A stretch of DNA of 64,000 nt, taken from positions 186,001 to 250,000 of the forward strand of contig MEHQ01000919.1 of assembly GCA_008828725.1 (NCBI GenBank), written 5' to 3'. Below, piece after piece: positions 1-12,110 of the stretch. Source of the stretch: Saccharina japonica (taxonomy: Eukaryota; Sar; Phaeophyceae; Laminariales; Laminariaceae). Positions within the stretch are counted from its first letter, which is position 1; the number at the start of each line of letters is the position of its first letter. Both the position numbers and the translations under genes were made by a program. The notes under the pieces are model-generated. The model made no database searches, was not told where the DNA came from, and saw only the letters and a program-made list of their open reading frames with translations.

Positions 1-636
1 GGGCCGTCGTGTCTGTGATGATTGGACCTGATTGCAACGCATTTTTTTGTGAACATCTGTCGCGTTCTGTCAGCCTCGACGCTCCCCGCCCCTCTGCGAT
101 CACCTCGCCACGATTCGGTCTGCCTCTCTGCCCCAGTGAGCACCGTGGCCCTTGTTCACCCGTTCGACAATGATGGTGTTTAAACCGCGTGGCTGTTTAT
201 TTGTGAATCATATTTGTTCGAGAAATAAACACCCCTTAAATGTTATTTTACAGACGGAAACGACCCTTATAATTTCGGACATACTCGATTGATACAGCAG
301 CAGCAACGCAGACAAAGCCTCTTCATGCTTCCCTCGTGTTTCGATGGACACGCCACGCCTAGCCACGAAAAAGGCGACCGCGCTCCTCCTGAACCCCCTC
401 TACTGGCCAGCGCCCTCCCATACCCGCAATGGCACCGGGCTCACCCGCGCTACCGTGCTCTCTGAGCACACGCACGAACCCAAAACTGAAAAAGGAAAAG
501 GACTCTCGCTAACTATTAATGAAGTATAGGGAACAAAGAGAGAAAGTAACGCTTCGCAGGAAATGAAAGGTGGCGGTGTCGAAGTGGGACTCAGGGGCCA
601 GGGATGGGCGATCCCTGAAATAGATATTAGTAAGTA
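1..636 (+). repeat. Dispersed repeat family A, copy 1
   Basis: The sequence from about base 8 to 636 recurs at 19890-20573 in the same orientation, with many substitutions and small indels. Shared landmarks are a GATGATTG word near the start, a GTGGCTGT-containing stretch near 190, and the end ATATTAGTAAGTA. The left end may extend beyond the window. Short frames inside are open on both strands and show no recognisable domain, so I do not call a gene. Confidence 0.75.
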
Positions 637-1084
637 TATATATACAGTGTATACAGGCAGTGAATCATGAGTCCCACCAGTCCTCAGGGTACCTGGGGAC
701 CCGAAACGACCAAGTCTCACAAGTCCCAAGGGTACGAGAAGCCCAAAGGTCTGGTACCCGGAGGACTGGTACTCTGACAACCTTGCAAAGTAGCACCAAC
801 AATTATATACGTGTATTTATAACATACCTGGTACGCATACGACATTGGAACTGCATTTACGGCATGACAGCCAAAGGTGGTCGCAGCTCGTGGCTCAAGC
901 TTTCTACATCACGCACGCAGCTACAGCTCCACAACCACGCGATTGCCTCGTACAACCTACGTACGGCATGGCAAATATCGGGGGCGCCAGCTCTGGTGGC
1001 ACGACGACCGCAGATATCGGCAATGGGCAGCAAGCGGGTTCCTCTGCGGATCCCGAGGGGGGCAATCGAGTTCCTGGAGGATGC
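637..1084. other. No recognisable feature
   Basis: Overlapping short frames exist on both strands, but none has a domain or a coding-like composition. I see no repeat partner in the window. Confidence 0.5.
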
Positions 1085-1380
1085 CCACTATGAGCTGTAT
1101 GATCTCGTTCTTGCACACACGCTTGCCCGAGTGGAATCTGCATGATCTAGCGCTTGCACACCGTTTACCAGGGTGAGACCTGTATGATGAAGCTCTTGCG
1201 CACAAGTTTGGGGGTATTCGGATGGGATCTGTATGATCTACAGTACATTTTTCACACAAGGTTACCCTGCGTGGTGGGATCTGTATGGCGTAGGGCCTTA
1301 CACGCGCGTGTGCATGGGTGGGATCTGTATGATCTTACAGGCATGTTTGCCTGGGTGGAATCTGTACGACCAGATCTTAC
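1085..1380 (+). repeat. Imperfect minisatellite, GGGATCTGTATGATCT unit
   Basis: About six diverged units of roughly 45-55 bp. Each carries a version of TGGGATCTGTATGATCT followed by a variable spacer rich in CTTGCACAC or TTACCAGG words. The units differ enough that the array is old. Confidence 0.7.
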
Positions 1381-2472
1381 AACATATCCATAGTGGACGA
1401 AAATTAATGACATTATCTAAATTGCTGACCTGTCCGAGGTGTAAAAATAAAAAACGCAACAACTCAGAATTCCTGGTAGCACAAGGACACCGAGATCCCT
1501 GCCGGCCCTCAGGCTCGGAGCCTTCGGCGGTGGGTATTCTTGAACCTCACCCTCTTCTAGCCAAATCCATAAAAGCCCTACTCAAAAACCAGCATACAAA
1601 CGCGGTGGAAATCGGGGAAGATGACCCCTCTCGAAAACAATACAGAGTACTACCACAAATCGGGAATGAGAAACAATACATCCCTAGGATTGACAAGATA
1701 CTCTAAATAACAAAAGCATGGACTCCTTCGTATGTAAATCCTTGAAAGTGCCAAAAAGCAAAGGACTACCATTCTTATGTACAACACCAGCAGCATTAAA
1801 TAACTTTTAAGCCAAGTTTCTGCCCTGTGATATATTCGCATGCCACGTACACCAGAACTAGGTAGAAGTGAGCATCAGGTCAGACGAACGCAACTTTACC
1901 CTGGAAGGGTTACCCCTACGTGGATGCAGCTGCATGTCGCTTGGCTCCATGCTAAGGAAACGCTGGGCAGTTCAACGAAGGACATTTTCGCTGGATATAC
2001 CTGAGTACGCAACATATCCAGGTGTCCCGGATGTATAGGGTAGTTTTTTCGAGGAACGATTGGTGAGACGGCTGGTGGGAGGAAAGGAAGGCAACCTCGG
2101 CCACCATCGCCGGGGTGAACTAACAAGTCTTCAACCTTGCGGTGTCCCAATGCATGGCGGCAGGCAGTACAACGCATGTTCTCGCAAATCGACTCGCTCA
2201 AGCGATGATACAAAACTGCATCGGATGACTTTTAACCGACACTTCGAGTGTGTGTCGAGAGCGCAACGTGTGCCTCGAGGGAGTCGCGCTTCTTCGCTGG
2301 GGTTGAATCGCTTCGTTGGTCGCCGACACTGCATCGAAAGTTCATGTCAGGAGCCGGCCTTGTCTAAAGTTTGGGCCCTGCGGCAATGATATTTCCGGCT
2401 CGCTAAAAGTCTCAAGTGTTTCGTTTTCGTACGTAACGCAGATTAAAGGAATAAATAAGCAAACGACCCGGT
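1381..2472. other. No recognisable feature
   Basis: Mixed-composition sequence with only short overlapping frames on both strands. No repeat partner, RNA gene or domain was recognised. Confidence 0.4.
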
Positions 2473-2536
2473 GAGCGTCGCAAGCCATGGGCGTCGCAAG
2501 CCATGAGCGTCGCAAGCTATGAGCGTCGCAAGCCAC
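2473..2536 (+). repeat. Four tandem 16-bp units (GAGCGTCGCAAGCCAT)
   Basis: Four consecutive 16-bp units of GAGCGTCGCAAGCCAT with one or two changes each. It creates a run of short frames in all phases. Confidence 0.9.
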
Positions 2537-3627
2537 GAACATCAAGACCACGATCTGGGCGAGAAGGCGTCCCGCGGAGTTCTCGCCCATCGTTACCGAA
2601 GCCGTCATTTGTTCTCGCTGAATCAAGCGGGAGAACGCACGCCCGCTGCACGGAATACACGTTTTTCCTACAATGCTTTTGGTTACAGTTTTGGCGGGAC
2701 ACCAACGACCCAATAGAAACGGTATCAAAACCTCCTGCCATGAGAGTTCCTTCCAAAACAAGAATGTATCGCATGGCCTATCAGGCCAGAGTTAGAACGG
2801 ACAGCGGCTATCGAGAGCTACAAATCACTATGGGCGAGGGTGAAAGGCACAAAAAACACTGTTATGATAAGATATGCGTGTCGTGGCATTTGGAACGGTT
2901 GCCGGCGTGTGGCCCAAACAGTGTCGAACTCCGCAAACAAACAAAAACCACAACTGTGTTTGAGCTCTTGAGCCCGGTTCGCTAGGCGTCCAAATATGGA
3001 CGTTCACACGATTACATAGCACACACCGCCGAGCGAACAACACCTGGAGACTATCGACTGTGATAAGGGTTCGTAGGCTGCACCGCGAAGCGCACGGTGG
3101 AATGTGTTGCGTGGATGTTGTTGCGTGGCTAGAGATCTCTGGTTTGGCACAAGAATAGCCAAGCTTCGTCAAACGATCAAACGCGAGGCCTTAGGCCACA
3201 GGTTGCGAGGCCAGGATGAAATGCGGAGCGCACAGCCACCGCCATGGACAGTGCATCGGAGAGTCTGCCAAGGGTAGTGTTGGTGCCCGAGGCACAAGCG
3301 CTGCAGGAATGGTGCCCTGCAAGCACATATTGAAGTTTTTTATTTATGCACTTGTGGCTCGTCTTCAAGTTCAAAGTAAACTCGACACACTTCGCGACGC
3401 TTGCAAAGGCCAACAGAAGGCGGGGGTGCCCCTACTCTACGGATAGGAAAGCTAGGTCAAGAATAAATACGTGCCTATCCCGCAGTACATGTGACGTTCA
3501 AGGCTCTCAGTGTCGCTAAGTATAGTTAGTGGTCCGCACACGTTTGTGTATTTTTTTGCGGCTGCCGGGCTAGATTTTTGCAGCAGTTACTATTCGTGAA
3601 ACGAGTACCTGGTATTCATTTTAATAT
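2537..3627. other. No recognisable feature
   Basis: A 160-codon frame runs over 2503-2985 and shorter frames overlap it on the other strand. None shows a domain, and the region has no repeat partner that I could see. Confidence 0.4.
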
Positions 3628-3815
3628 TATTTTTTCCATCCCATGTATCATCTTCGCCCTTCTATTACCTCCCTCTTCAGTCGTAACTCAGATCCGGGGT
3701 CACTAAATAGGCTCTTCTCCCTCCCCACTACGGTACGTGCCTTGCATTTTGTCGGGAGAAGATTTCAGCACTTTCTTCGCGCGTCAACTCTCGTCGAATT
3801 GTGCTCACCCACGTA
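3628..3815 (-). mobile_element. 5'-truncated SINE copy (same family as 48468-48817)
   Basis: Read on the minus strand this matches the 3' half of the SINE at 48468-48817. Both share CGACGAG, then GAAAGTGCTGAAA, then GCAAGGCA, then GTACCGTAGTGG, then AGAAGAGCCTA, then GTGACCCCGGATCTGAGTTA, and then an A-rich tail. The tail appears here as T-rich sequence at 3628-3636. The tRNA-like head is missing, as expected of a 5'-truncated retroposed copy. Confidence 0.8.
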
Positions 3816-4335
3816 TACTGCTGTACGAATACATGGCACCCTGTAGGATACAATTTTGTTTCAAATATTTTTGGTGTGTCATAATGTCGTACGTGGTACC
3901 TGAATTATACCAGTCATGACAAACAAGTATTCTAGGTGCTGTACAGCGCTCTACACCAGGCGTACGCTGAGGTAGAACCAACGCGTGGGCACATCTACTG
4001 CTCCTGGCCGAGATCATGGTAGTCTCCTGTGTCCATGTTCACTCAGCCCTCGGGAGCTGGAAGTTGCGACCTCCTCCATGCCGAGGGCAAAAGCGTTACT
4101 TCACTTGCGCATGAGACACCTGATGTCTCCTCCACGTCTGTCCTTCAGACGACAGCGGGAGGCTATAACTCGCCATCTTCTTCACGGTACAAGTCGTTAA
4201 AAAAATAAAAAGAGGCTGGGCACTGGCAAAGTGTGTAGCGGCAGTAGTATTCTACTGGCAGTAGCAACCTACTGATCGATCCGTCCACTATATTCGCCAG
4301 TAGCTTTGATAATACGTAGGTCCAAGCAACACGTC
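3816..4335. other. No recognisable feature
   Basis: Unremarkable sequence between the SINE fragment and family B copy 1. No domain or repeat partner was seen. Confidence 0.4.
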
Positions 4336-5708
4336 ATATGCCTAGGTACCAAATGGACATTTTCCCAAAATACTCTCACTTTTCACCTCCGGCCGAGGTT
4401 TTTTTCTTGCGTTATCGGCTGCACGGCACGCAGGGGGCCCGCGTGTGCACCACGACGCCAGTGCCGGTCCCGGCCGAGGCCCGTGGGGCGTGCTCTGGGC
4501 ATTCAAAGTCGCGAATTCAGGCAAATAATTCAGGGGAGACGTTCCGACTGGACACCGCCTCGCAACTATCATGCAAAACCTGTCGTACGACTGTTTTTTG
4601 TTCGTTTTTGACCCGCCGCATGAACGGAAAACATAGAGCACGCACCGCGCACGAGACAACAATAAGGACCACACTGACTTGACATTGAACGAGGGACACA
4701 TCAAGCATCGTGCAGCAGTAGTTGATACCATGTTGCATGCGTCTGCTCTCTCTGGGTTGTGTGCAGTAGTAGCAGTTGTACGAGACGCTTGAAAAAATAC
4801 ATGCGCATTTTATGTTAATCTGTAATTTGGTTCCAACATATCTTAATCTACGTGGAGTACATACACAGATCTACGATGAGTACGTATGTATATATGCATA
4901 GCGTATCTATATCTACGTAAACGATAAGCCGATCTAAATACGCACGGATATTTTGGTACAGTAGTACTACGTACGAGTACTGTACTTTACGGGTTCATGT
5001 CTTTAAACTACAAACTACAAAGCAGCCAAGGCACCACTTATCGAACACCACAGCAGTACAGCAGAAGAAGCTGTACAACACGCAGTAGCCGCTGTTCAGA
5101 TTATTGCCTTTGCGACGGCTGTGGTATCATGTTTGCGTGCGCAGGACCCGTACCACACAGCTAGCAGGGGGGATTCAGCAGGTCTTGTTGTGACAGCTAC
5201 GAACTCAAGTATACAACTGTGTTCTGTCTTTCTTGGTATGGGCGTGTCGGTGTGTGTATGATTGATGTATCCGATTCCAGCAAAAACTCCCCCTCTGACC
5301 GCGCGTACAGCAGCGGTTGAAAACGGCGAAACAGCTGATACCCGTCACGAGTATGGATAACACTTCATACTCGCCGAGATTTTGGGCCCTGGGCACCGGG
5401 GTACCCAGCTGTTCAACGGGTACCCTCAGACGAGTACTCGGCGGCAAAACGCGTACCAGGGTACCCGCCCGAAAGATAAAAATACTACATCTAGGACCGG
5501 GGCGGGACTCGTTGGGCAACAGCTCTAGTAGATACTCTCTTGTGTATGCCCAGCTGTACAGCGCAGTACAGCCGTGATAACTCCTTGCGTACTATTTTGT
5601 GCACTCTGCTCTCCAGCACAACAGCTAGATATAACTGTGTGTGCTCTGTGTACTCACTCGTTGGGTATTGTGTATGGTATGTGCTCTGTGCTATGCTGTC
5701 GGTACTGT
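4336..5708 (-). repeat. Dispersed repeat family B, copy 1, part 1
   Basis: This is an inverted copy of sequence at 33540-34645 and 53330-54900. The outer end is marked by GGTACCAAATGGACATTTTC at about 4340. Inside is a block rich in GTACCC/GGGTAC words (5330-5470) that is also present in family D. The copy breaks at 5708, where TIR element E1 begins, and resumes at 7231. Frames inside are open on both strands and conserved only at DNA level, so no gene is called. Confidence 0.8.
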
Positions 5709-7230
5709 TAGGGGTGCCAGTGAAGCTTATTCCGCCGCAATATCATGTCTCGTCTTTTCGTATCGATCAAAACAACCATAGCAAAAACAAAAAAAACGGA
5801 AATCGCATTTTCTTGAATATCTTGAATAAACACTACACACAGGCTGGACTTTGATCGCCGGTTACTCCGGATGGTCGTGGAGTTTTCTCTCAATACTTCG
5901 CGGCCATGGCTGCAGGGTCGCCGTGGTTGTATTCGTTCATCACGTCAAAACAATATTCAGAATTGAAAGAGAAATGGCCGAAAAGGACTATATTTTTCAT
6001 ATGTTCTTGCGCGGAATGATTTGCCTCCTTTACTTCAACACTCTGATAGCTTAATACATGCTTTAGGTTATAGGCTATCTATCAAAGCAAACCGCATCAA
6101 AATCGGCGTTGTTGCTGAGGAAAAACCCACGCTCAAAAAAGGCCACTTTACGAGTAGTGTGTTTTGGTTGTATATGTTATGCTTCTTTCACAAATATAAA
6201 AACAACCCTCAACTATTTTTTCGGGTCTCCCCAGCAGTAATTGGTTTATCATATTATTCCCTACCACTGTGTACCTAAAAATAAAGACCGTTTTCATATT
6301 TATATTCAGTCCGAAAGGTCGTTATATTTTCGGACAAATATGCATATTCGTACGATTGATTGTACTATGAGAGAGGCAGTAGCCATCATGGCTGCTGCTG
6401 CTGCTGCTGTGCTGCTGCTGCTGCTGACACAGCAGCAGATCCGGACAATGACTGCTGCAGCTGGTTGGTGCTAACTGCGCATCAGCGTCCGGGATCGGCT
6501 GCGGCTACGGTTTTAACTGCTCATCGGCGTCCGGGGTCGTCTACGGCTGCCTGCGGTTTTCAAGAGTTAAGTGAAGTGGTCAGAGTCCCGCGGGCGCAAG
6601 TAGCAGGCTTGGCTGCTACTGCAGCCAACCAAGCATTGTGCGCGCGATCGCCGCTGCGCATGGGCTGGGTCATCCTGCCGCTGCTGCCGCTGCTGCTGCT
6701 GCTGCTTGCTGCTGCTGCTGCTGCTTGTTTGCTGCTGCTGTTGCTGCTGCTTGCTGCTGCTTCTGCTTGCTGGTTGATGATACTGCTCAATGCTGCTACT
6801 CAATGCTGCTGCAGCAGTTGGTTTTGATCTGGCACGGACGGTTGCTGCCGTAACGTGTGGGCAGTCATCGCCATGAGCGCTGGAGTTTCGCGAGACAAGC
6901 GGGCTTGGGCCTCGTCTATTGTGGGCTGTGGGTTGTGTCGTAGAGGGTGCTTACCCCAGGAGTTACTGTTCAAAGTGCAAGCAGCGTCACGAGCAGAGAG
7001 TACCTGGCAGGCAGCTCAAACGAGACTGCCCAACATCATCACGCACGTACGAGTAGCGTGGAGCCGATTTTTTTTTTTGGTTTTTGGGCCGTTCATCATG
7101 ACGACGACATTTGACTGGCTCTGATTGGTTTATTTTCTAAAGGTCAAAAGTTTCATTTTTTATTTCAACTGGATCCCGTGACATAAAAAGAGCCAGTTTT
7201 GGCGTAAATACGTGTCTAATGCCAGTCCTA
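5709..7230 (+). mobile_element. TIR element E1, inserted in family B copy 1
   Basis: The left end TAGGGGTGCCAG and the reverse complement of the right end, TAGGACTGGCAT, form short imperfect inverted repeats. Both flanks carry ACTGT (5704-5708 and 7231-7235). The uninterrupted family B copy at 53.5 kb has this ACTGT once, so ACTGT is a 5-bp target duplication (6 bp, ACTGTT, is also compatible). The body contains CTG tracts at about 6390-6430 and 6670-6780, which open long polyleucine or polyserine frames. No transposase domain is visible, so the element is probably non-autonomous. Most of its length matches E2 in inverted orientation. Confidence 0.8.
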
Positions 7231-7565
7231 ACTGTTCTGTGTACAGGCACATATTATGTTGTATATGTGTACTCTGTGTGTATAGTCGTCGTACTGAATT
7301 ATTTTGCACTCTATTTATGCTTGCTCTACGAATGTACTTTGCGTGATATGTGCTGCTGTAGAAGTATCCTACGAGGGCCTGCTCGGTCACCGTCATGCAT
7401 AACCAACCGGAAACGAAACTCACGAGTTGTGTCATTTATTGGATAAGAATGGCACAATATCACGATTCGTCATTGTTTAGGTATGTCACAGTTTATGCCA
7501 CGGTTGGTGACATTGTTTCAAATTCAAGAATGTAATAATCCAAGAATAATTGCGAGTGGTGCGCG
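7231..7565 (-). repeat. Dispersed repeat family B, copy 1, part 2
   Basis: Family B resumes here exactly where E1 ends. It matches the reverse complement of about 53300-53520, including the words GTATCCTACGAGGGCC and CTCACGAGTTGTG. A segment of about 95 bp (7440-7535) is absent from the 53-kb copy. Confidence 0.75.
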
Positions 7566-8345
7566 AGTGGGGCCGGGCCGGGCCGGGTCGGGCCGGGCCT
7601 GTGATACATTTTGAAGTCGCGGACCGAATGCCTACATAGCCTGTGACATTTTAATCTCCCGCGCCGCCCGTGTGGCCCTGCTGGCAAGATGCTAATCTCA
7701 CAGGTCGTGTGCCCGGCCTCGCCCGGATTCTCAGGATATTTTGCTTCGTTTTTATTTGAGATGTGCCGCCTCCTCCTCGAGGTTTCGAGGCCGCAATGTT
7801 CTCGTTCGCCAGCGCCCAGCGGTTGCTTTGGGGAGCCGCTTGCTGTCTGCAAACGGTGTAGGCAGCGGAGTCAGCTGTATGCCCTCATATCTGGTCTTCG
7901 GATAATATATATACATACCGTTGGGTTGCGTTGATTATATGCGAAGTACACTTATCAGGCGCATTTACTGCAAAAATGTATTATAAATTACGAGTAAAGC
8001 CACGACAAAAAATGACACAGATCGTGTTTGTGATTATTTAAGGTTAAAACACTAAATGGCGTCAAGATTCACAAGTTGTTCTTCGTGAATCTATTCGATA
8101 TAACAAATCAACATTCAACACAAATACAGTAGTAGTAGTAGTAGGTGTCTGCAGTTAAGAAATAATGCGTCAAGAAAAATGAGCTCAGATTGGTACGAAG
8201 AATAAATATATTCGGTGGAAAAACACAGCTTACCAGTGTGGGATCGACTGTAAATCCTACACAAAATAGTAAGATCGACGACGGAAAAAAAAAATCGTTG
8301 AGCCTGGACAGCAAACTGAAGCTTCTTAACACCGGGGGGCCACTA
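7566..8345. other. Spacer between E1 and E2, no gene recognised
   Basis: Contains a short GGGCC-rich run at 7570-7600 and an AGT triplet run at 8130-8143. Frames of 80-120 codons overlap on both strands without a domain. Confidence 0.4.
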
Positions 8346-8350
8346 ACTGT

Positions 8351-8801
8351 TAGCGGTGACAATGAACGCGTATAATTGCCGTTACCAGCTCTATTCATGT
8401 CACGAGATCCAGTTGAAATGAAAAATGAAACTTTTGATCTTCAGAAAATAAACCAATCAGAGCCAGTCAAATGTCGTCGTCATGATGAACGACTTAAAAC
8501 CCTCCAAAGTTCAGCTCCATGCTACTCGTACGTGCGGAATGGTGTCGGGCAGCCTCGTTCGAGCTGCCTGTACTCTCTGCTCGTGACGCTGCTTGCACTT
8601 TGAACAGTAACTCCTGGGGTAAGCACTCTCTACGACACAACCCACAGCCCACAATGAGCGAAGCCCAAGCCCGCTTGTCTCGCGGAACTCCAGCGCTAAT
8701 GGCGATGACTGCCCACACGTCACGGTAGCAGCCGTCCGTGCCAGATCAAAAACAACTGCTGCAGCGGCATTGACCAGTAGCGTCAAGCAGGAGCAGCAAC
8801 A

Positions 8802-8847
<46 letters not shown>

Positions 8848-9824
8848 GAAGCAGCAGCAGCAGCGGCAGAATGATCCAGCCCATGCGCAGCGGCGATCGC
8901 GCGCACGCTGCTTGGTCGGCTGCAGTAGCATCCGAGTCTGCTACTCGCGCCTGCGGAACTCTGGCCACTTCGCTTGACTCTTGAAAACCGCAGGCAGCCG
9001 TAGCCGACGCCGGACGTCGATGAGCAGTTAAAACCGTAGCCGCAGCCGACCTCGGACGCTGATGCGCAGCTAGCACCAACCAGCTGCATCAGTCGTTGCC
9101 CGGATCTGCTGCTGTGCAAGCAGCAGCAGCAGCCATGATGGCTACTACCTGGTATTATTGCTCAGCACAGCTGGGAGTCTCCCTCTCGTACTGCAGTCGT
9201 ACGCATACGCAGCTTTGACCGTAAATATTACGAGCATTTGGACTGAATATAAACATGAAAACGGTTTTTCTTTTCAGGTACAGAGTGGTAGGGAATAATA
9301 TCGGAAATTAATTACTGCTGGAGAGACCCGAAAAATTAGTGGAGGGTTGTTTTTCATGTGTGAAAGAAGCGTAACATATACCAGTACAACCAAAACAGAC
9401 TAAAGTGACATTTTTTTAGCGTGGGTTTTCCTCTGCAACAATGCGGATTTTAATGCGGTTTGCTTTGATAAATAGCCTATAACCTAAAGCATTAATTAAT
9501 CTAATAGTGTTGAAGTAAAGGAAGCAAATCATTCCGCGAAAAAACAGATGAAAAACGGCCATTTCTCTTTCAATTCTGAGTATTGTTTTAACTTGATGGA
9601 CGATTACAACCGCGGCGACCCTGCAGCCATGGCCGCGAAGTATGAAGAGCAAACTCCACCGTCATCCGGAGTAACCAGCGATCAAAGTTCAGCCTATATG
9701 TAGTGTTTAGTCAAGATATTCAAGAAACTACGATTTCCGTTTTATTTTTTGCTATGGTTGTTTTGATCGATATGAAAAGACAAGACATGATATTGCGGCG
9801 GAATAAGCTTCATTGTCGCCGCTA
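8351..9824 (-). mobile_element. TIR element E2, inverted relative of E1
   Basis: Ends are TAGCGGTGACAATGAA on the left and, reverse-complemented, TAGCGGCGACAATGAA on the right: 16 bp with one mismatch. Flanks are ACTGT (8346-8350) and GCTGT (9825-9829), a near-perfect 5-bp target duplication of the kind seen for E1. The body matches E1 in inverted orientation over nearly its full length and has CAG tracts at 8805-8870 and 9119-9132. A 202-codon minus frame (8511-9119) is largely CAG-derived alanine and serine runs and has no transposase motif. No gene is called. Confidence 0.8.
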
Positions 9825-9829
9825 GCTGT

Positions 9830-11439
9830 ATCCCAGTTACGATATCATCTAGCGACCTTTTTTTGTACAAGGAATGGCCCTCGCTGCTACTTTTCCTTTT
9901 ACACTATACAGCAGTCTATGCCACACATATTTGCTCCAAAAAGGGAACTATGAAGCATGTGCGACAATATGATAATATTCAACTTGCGACACCCCCGGGA
10001 TTTCAAGTGACCAACATTCCGAAGGGGAACCTTGTATTGTAGTACAAAGCCTGCCGAATGCGTTTCGGGAGGAGAGGAGACAGGAGAGAGACGAGAGGAA
10101 AGAGACATTTTTCAATTGGTTTACTGAAGATCTCCGCCACCCCGCGGCCGTTCGGCATTTTGGAGCGTTCCTTCCTTCCGCATTTCTCACGTTTGGTCTA
10201 TTTCTCGTCGTAAAGTTCCTGATACTGGATACATTTAACGGTCCTTCAATTTTTCGGGATTGTTTTAGGATTATTTGTGTTTTTTTTGTTCTTCTGCGTT
10301 TGTGTTTCGTTTGCCCATGATAGCCTACTATCCTGTGCCCCAAGGGTAGGAGCGATGGAGTAACATCAAGTGTTACGTGGTATACGATAATATATAATGT
10401 ACCTGCGCGAAAACCAGTAACATGAAGATCATCACACCATCTCCACACGCTGCATATCCTTGATTGTTTTGTTGCCTTTTCTGTGTTGATGACCGTAACC
10501 ACCCCCGGCCAAAGCAGTTTTGAGCACCGATTGTGATGGAAAATTGAGCGAAAACGCGCATCTGTTTTGCATCCGCCGGCGCATCCAGCGGGCCCCGCTC
10601 CGGCGGTACTCTCTTCGCTCGGCGTTACTCGCGGCAATCCAGTGTGCTGATTGATTTTGACGACAATATAATCGCTACTGACTGAGTCAGCCAGTGCCCA
10701 GACCTACAATACATCGTGTACCCGGGCCCTTTTGTTGGCCCTTGGCCCACGGGTGGACATAGAATGATGAAAGAGTGCTCTCCAGGCGTTATGTTATGAT
10801 GCTGTTGACTTCGTATGTGGGGCGCACTGGTGTTGTAGAAATCATGATATGCATAATCTGTATTCCTGGGGGTAAACAATATTGAAGGCTGTCCTTACGG
10901 TTCTGCAAGCCGATTTCAGTTGCATTTTAAACCACACCGATCTTATTACATGATGTTTACCAGGGCTGTCCTTGCTAATGGCCGCGGTCAAACCACGGTT
11001 GGTCGTATTTACCGCGATTCTGTGCATTCCCGTGTTTTTCGGTTACCGCTGACATAGCAGTAAGCAAGAAAATGTCGATTTACCATAAACGTGCAAACTG
11101 CTACCAAGACCAACATCGAATTACCGTACCCGTGCAAATTGTTACCAGGTAAATTTGAAGTCCATTGGCCATGCCGTGCAAATGAGGAATTCCCAAGCGC
11201 CGGACAAACGTTACCGTCGTGTTGACTTACCGCAGTACCATTTACGAAACAAATACCTGGTACGCATCTACCGCTGTAGCACGGAGGACCGAATTTCACA
11301 TTCTGCCCGGCGACCATCGCACGAGGGATGGAATTCCCTGCCGGCGCATGTCTTCAGTATATATTATATATTTATCTTCAAACCAGATAGTTGCTATATA
11401 TACCTATGACAGTGGTGAAATTGATCTTAAAACTTTGCT
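9830..11439. other. No gene recognised; short family F fragment at 9985-10045
   Basis: About 60 bp near 9985-10045 (CTTGCGACACCCCCGGGATT, then CCGAAGGGGAACCTTGTA) recurs at 31915-31975. The rest, including a 229-codon minus frame at 9948-10637, has no domain and is overlapped by frames on other phases. Degenerate GTGCAAAT/TTACC words recur between 10950 and 11240. Confidence 0.4.
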
Positions 11440-12110
11440 TCATTTGGGGATCTCTCCCGCCTGTGAAGGCCTTCTCGCGCGGTTTAATCAGCGGGGCGCG
11501 TGTTCGCCTCGACCGCAGCGGCCGGCGCCGATAATATTCTCGCTCGGCGCCGCAAGCGCTCGCGCGGGGTCTCGACGTCGGAATCTGCGACGGGTACCTC
11601 CGAAATCTACGACACCTCTCTGCCCTCTCGGCGTTTGAAGCAACGCCTCGCGACAGGAACAATGTATGATCGTGATTTCTTCGGGAGCATGCTCTCCGGC
11701 CTCCGGTGCCTCGGGGGGGGGGTTGGCCCCCCAGCCGGCGCCGCCGTCATGGGGACCTCTGGGATTGAACGCAAAGCCGAGATCTACGACATGTTTCGCA
11801 CTCCCGGCACGAAAACGCCGTCCATGTTTCGTTTCATTGACGTATGGTACCTTAGAAAAAGTCACTATTTCGTTTTCCGGAAAGCCCCAGAACTTGAGCA
11901 AATCAAGCGGATCAGCCCGAAGCGGGCGCTGGCGGGCGCAGGCGTATAGAGGGGATGGAGTGAGGGGGCGGTGGCCGGTGTGGCGTCTTACCGTCGCTTC
12001 CTCTAGGAGGGAAGACGGTCGCACAAAGTCGACCATAGGGCGAAAACTGATGGAATGCGAACGACGTGGAGAGCACTCTGGACGAAAATTTAAGGAGCAT
12101 CATAAATTGA
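11440..12110 (+). other. GC-rich island with an unrecognised 149-codon frame (11500-11949)
   Basis: This block is visibly richer in GC than its neighbours and is open on both strands (149 codons plus at 11500-11949; 182 codons minus at 11488-12036). The plus frame has two EIYD-containing stretches separated by about 55 residues and a basic N-terminal region (RRRKRSRG). I recognise no family. It could be a fragment of a gene exon, but dual-strand openness in GC-rich DNA is expected by chance. Confidence that it is coding is low. Confidence 0.2.

Noticed and set aside
1085..1380. CRISPR-like array
   Set aside because: Units are diverged with no constant repeat and no constant spacer length; it is a eukaryotic minisatellite.
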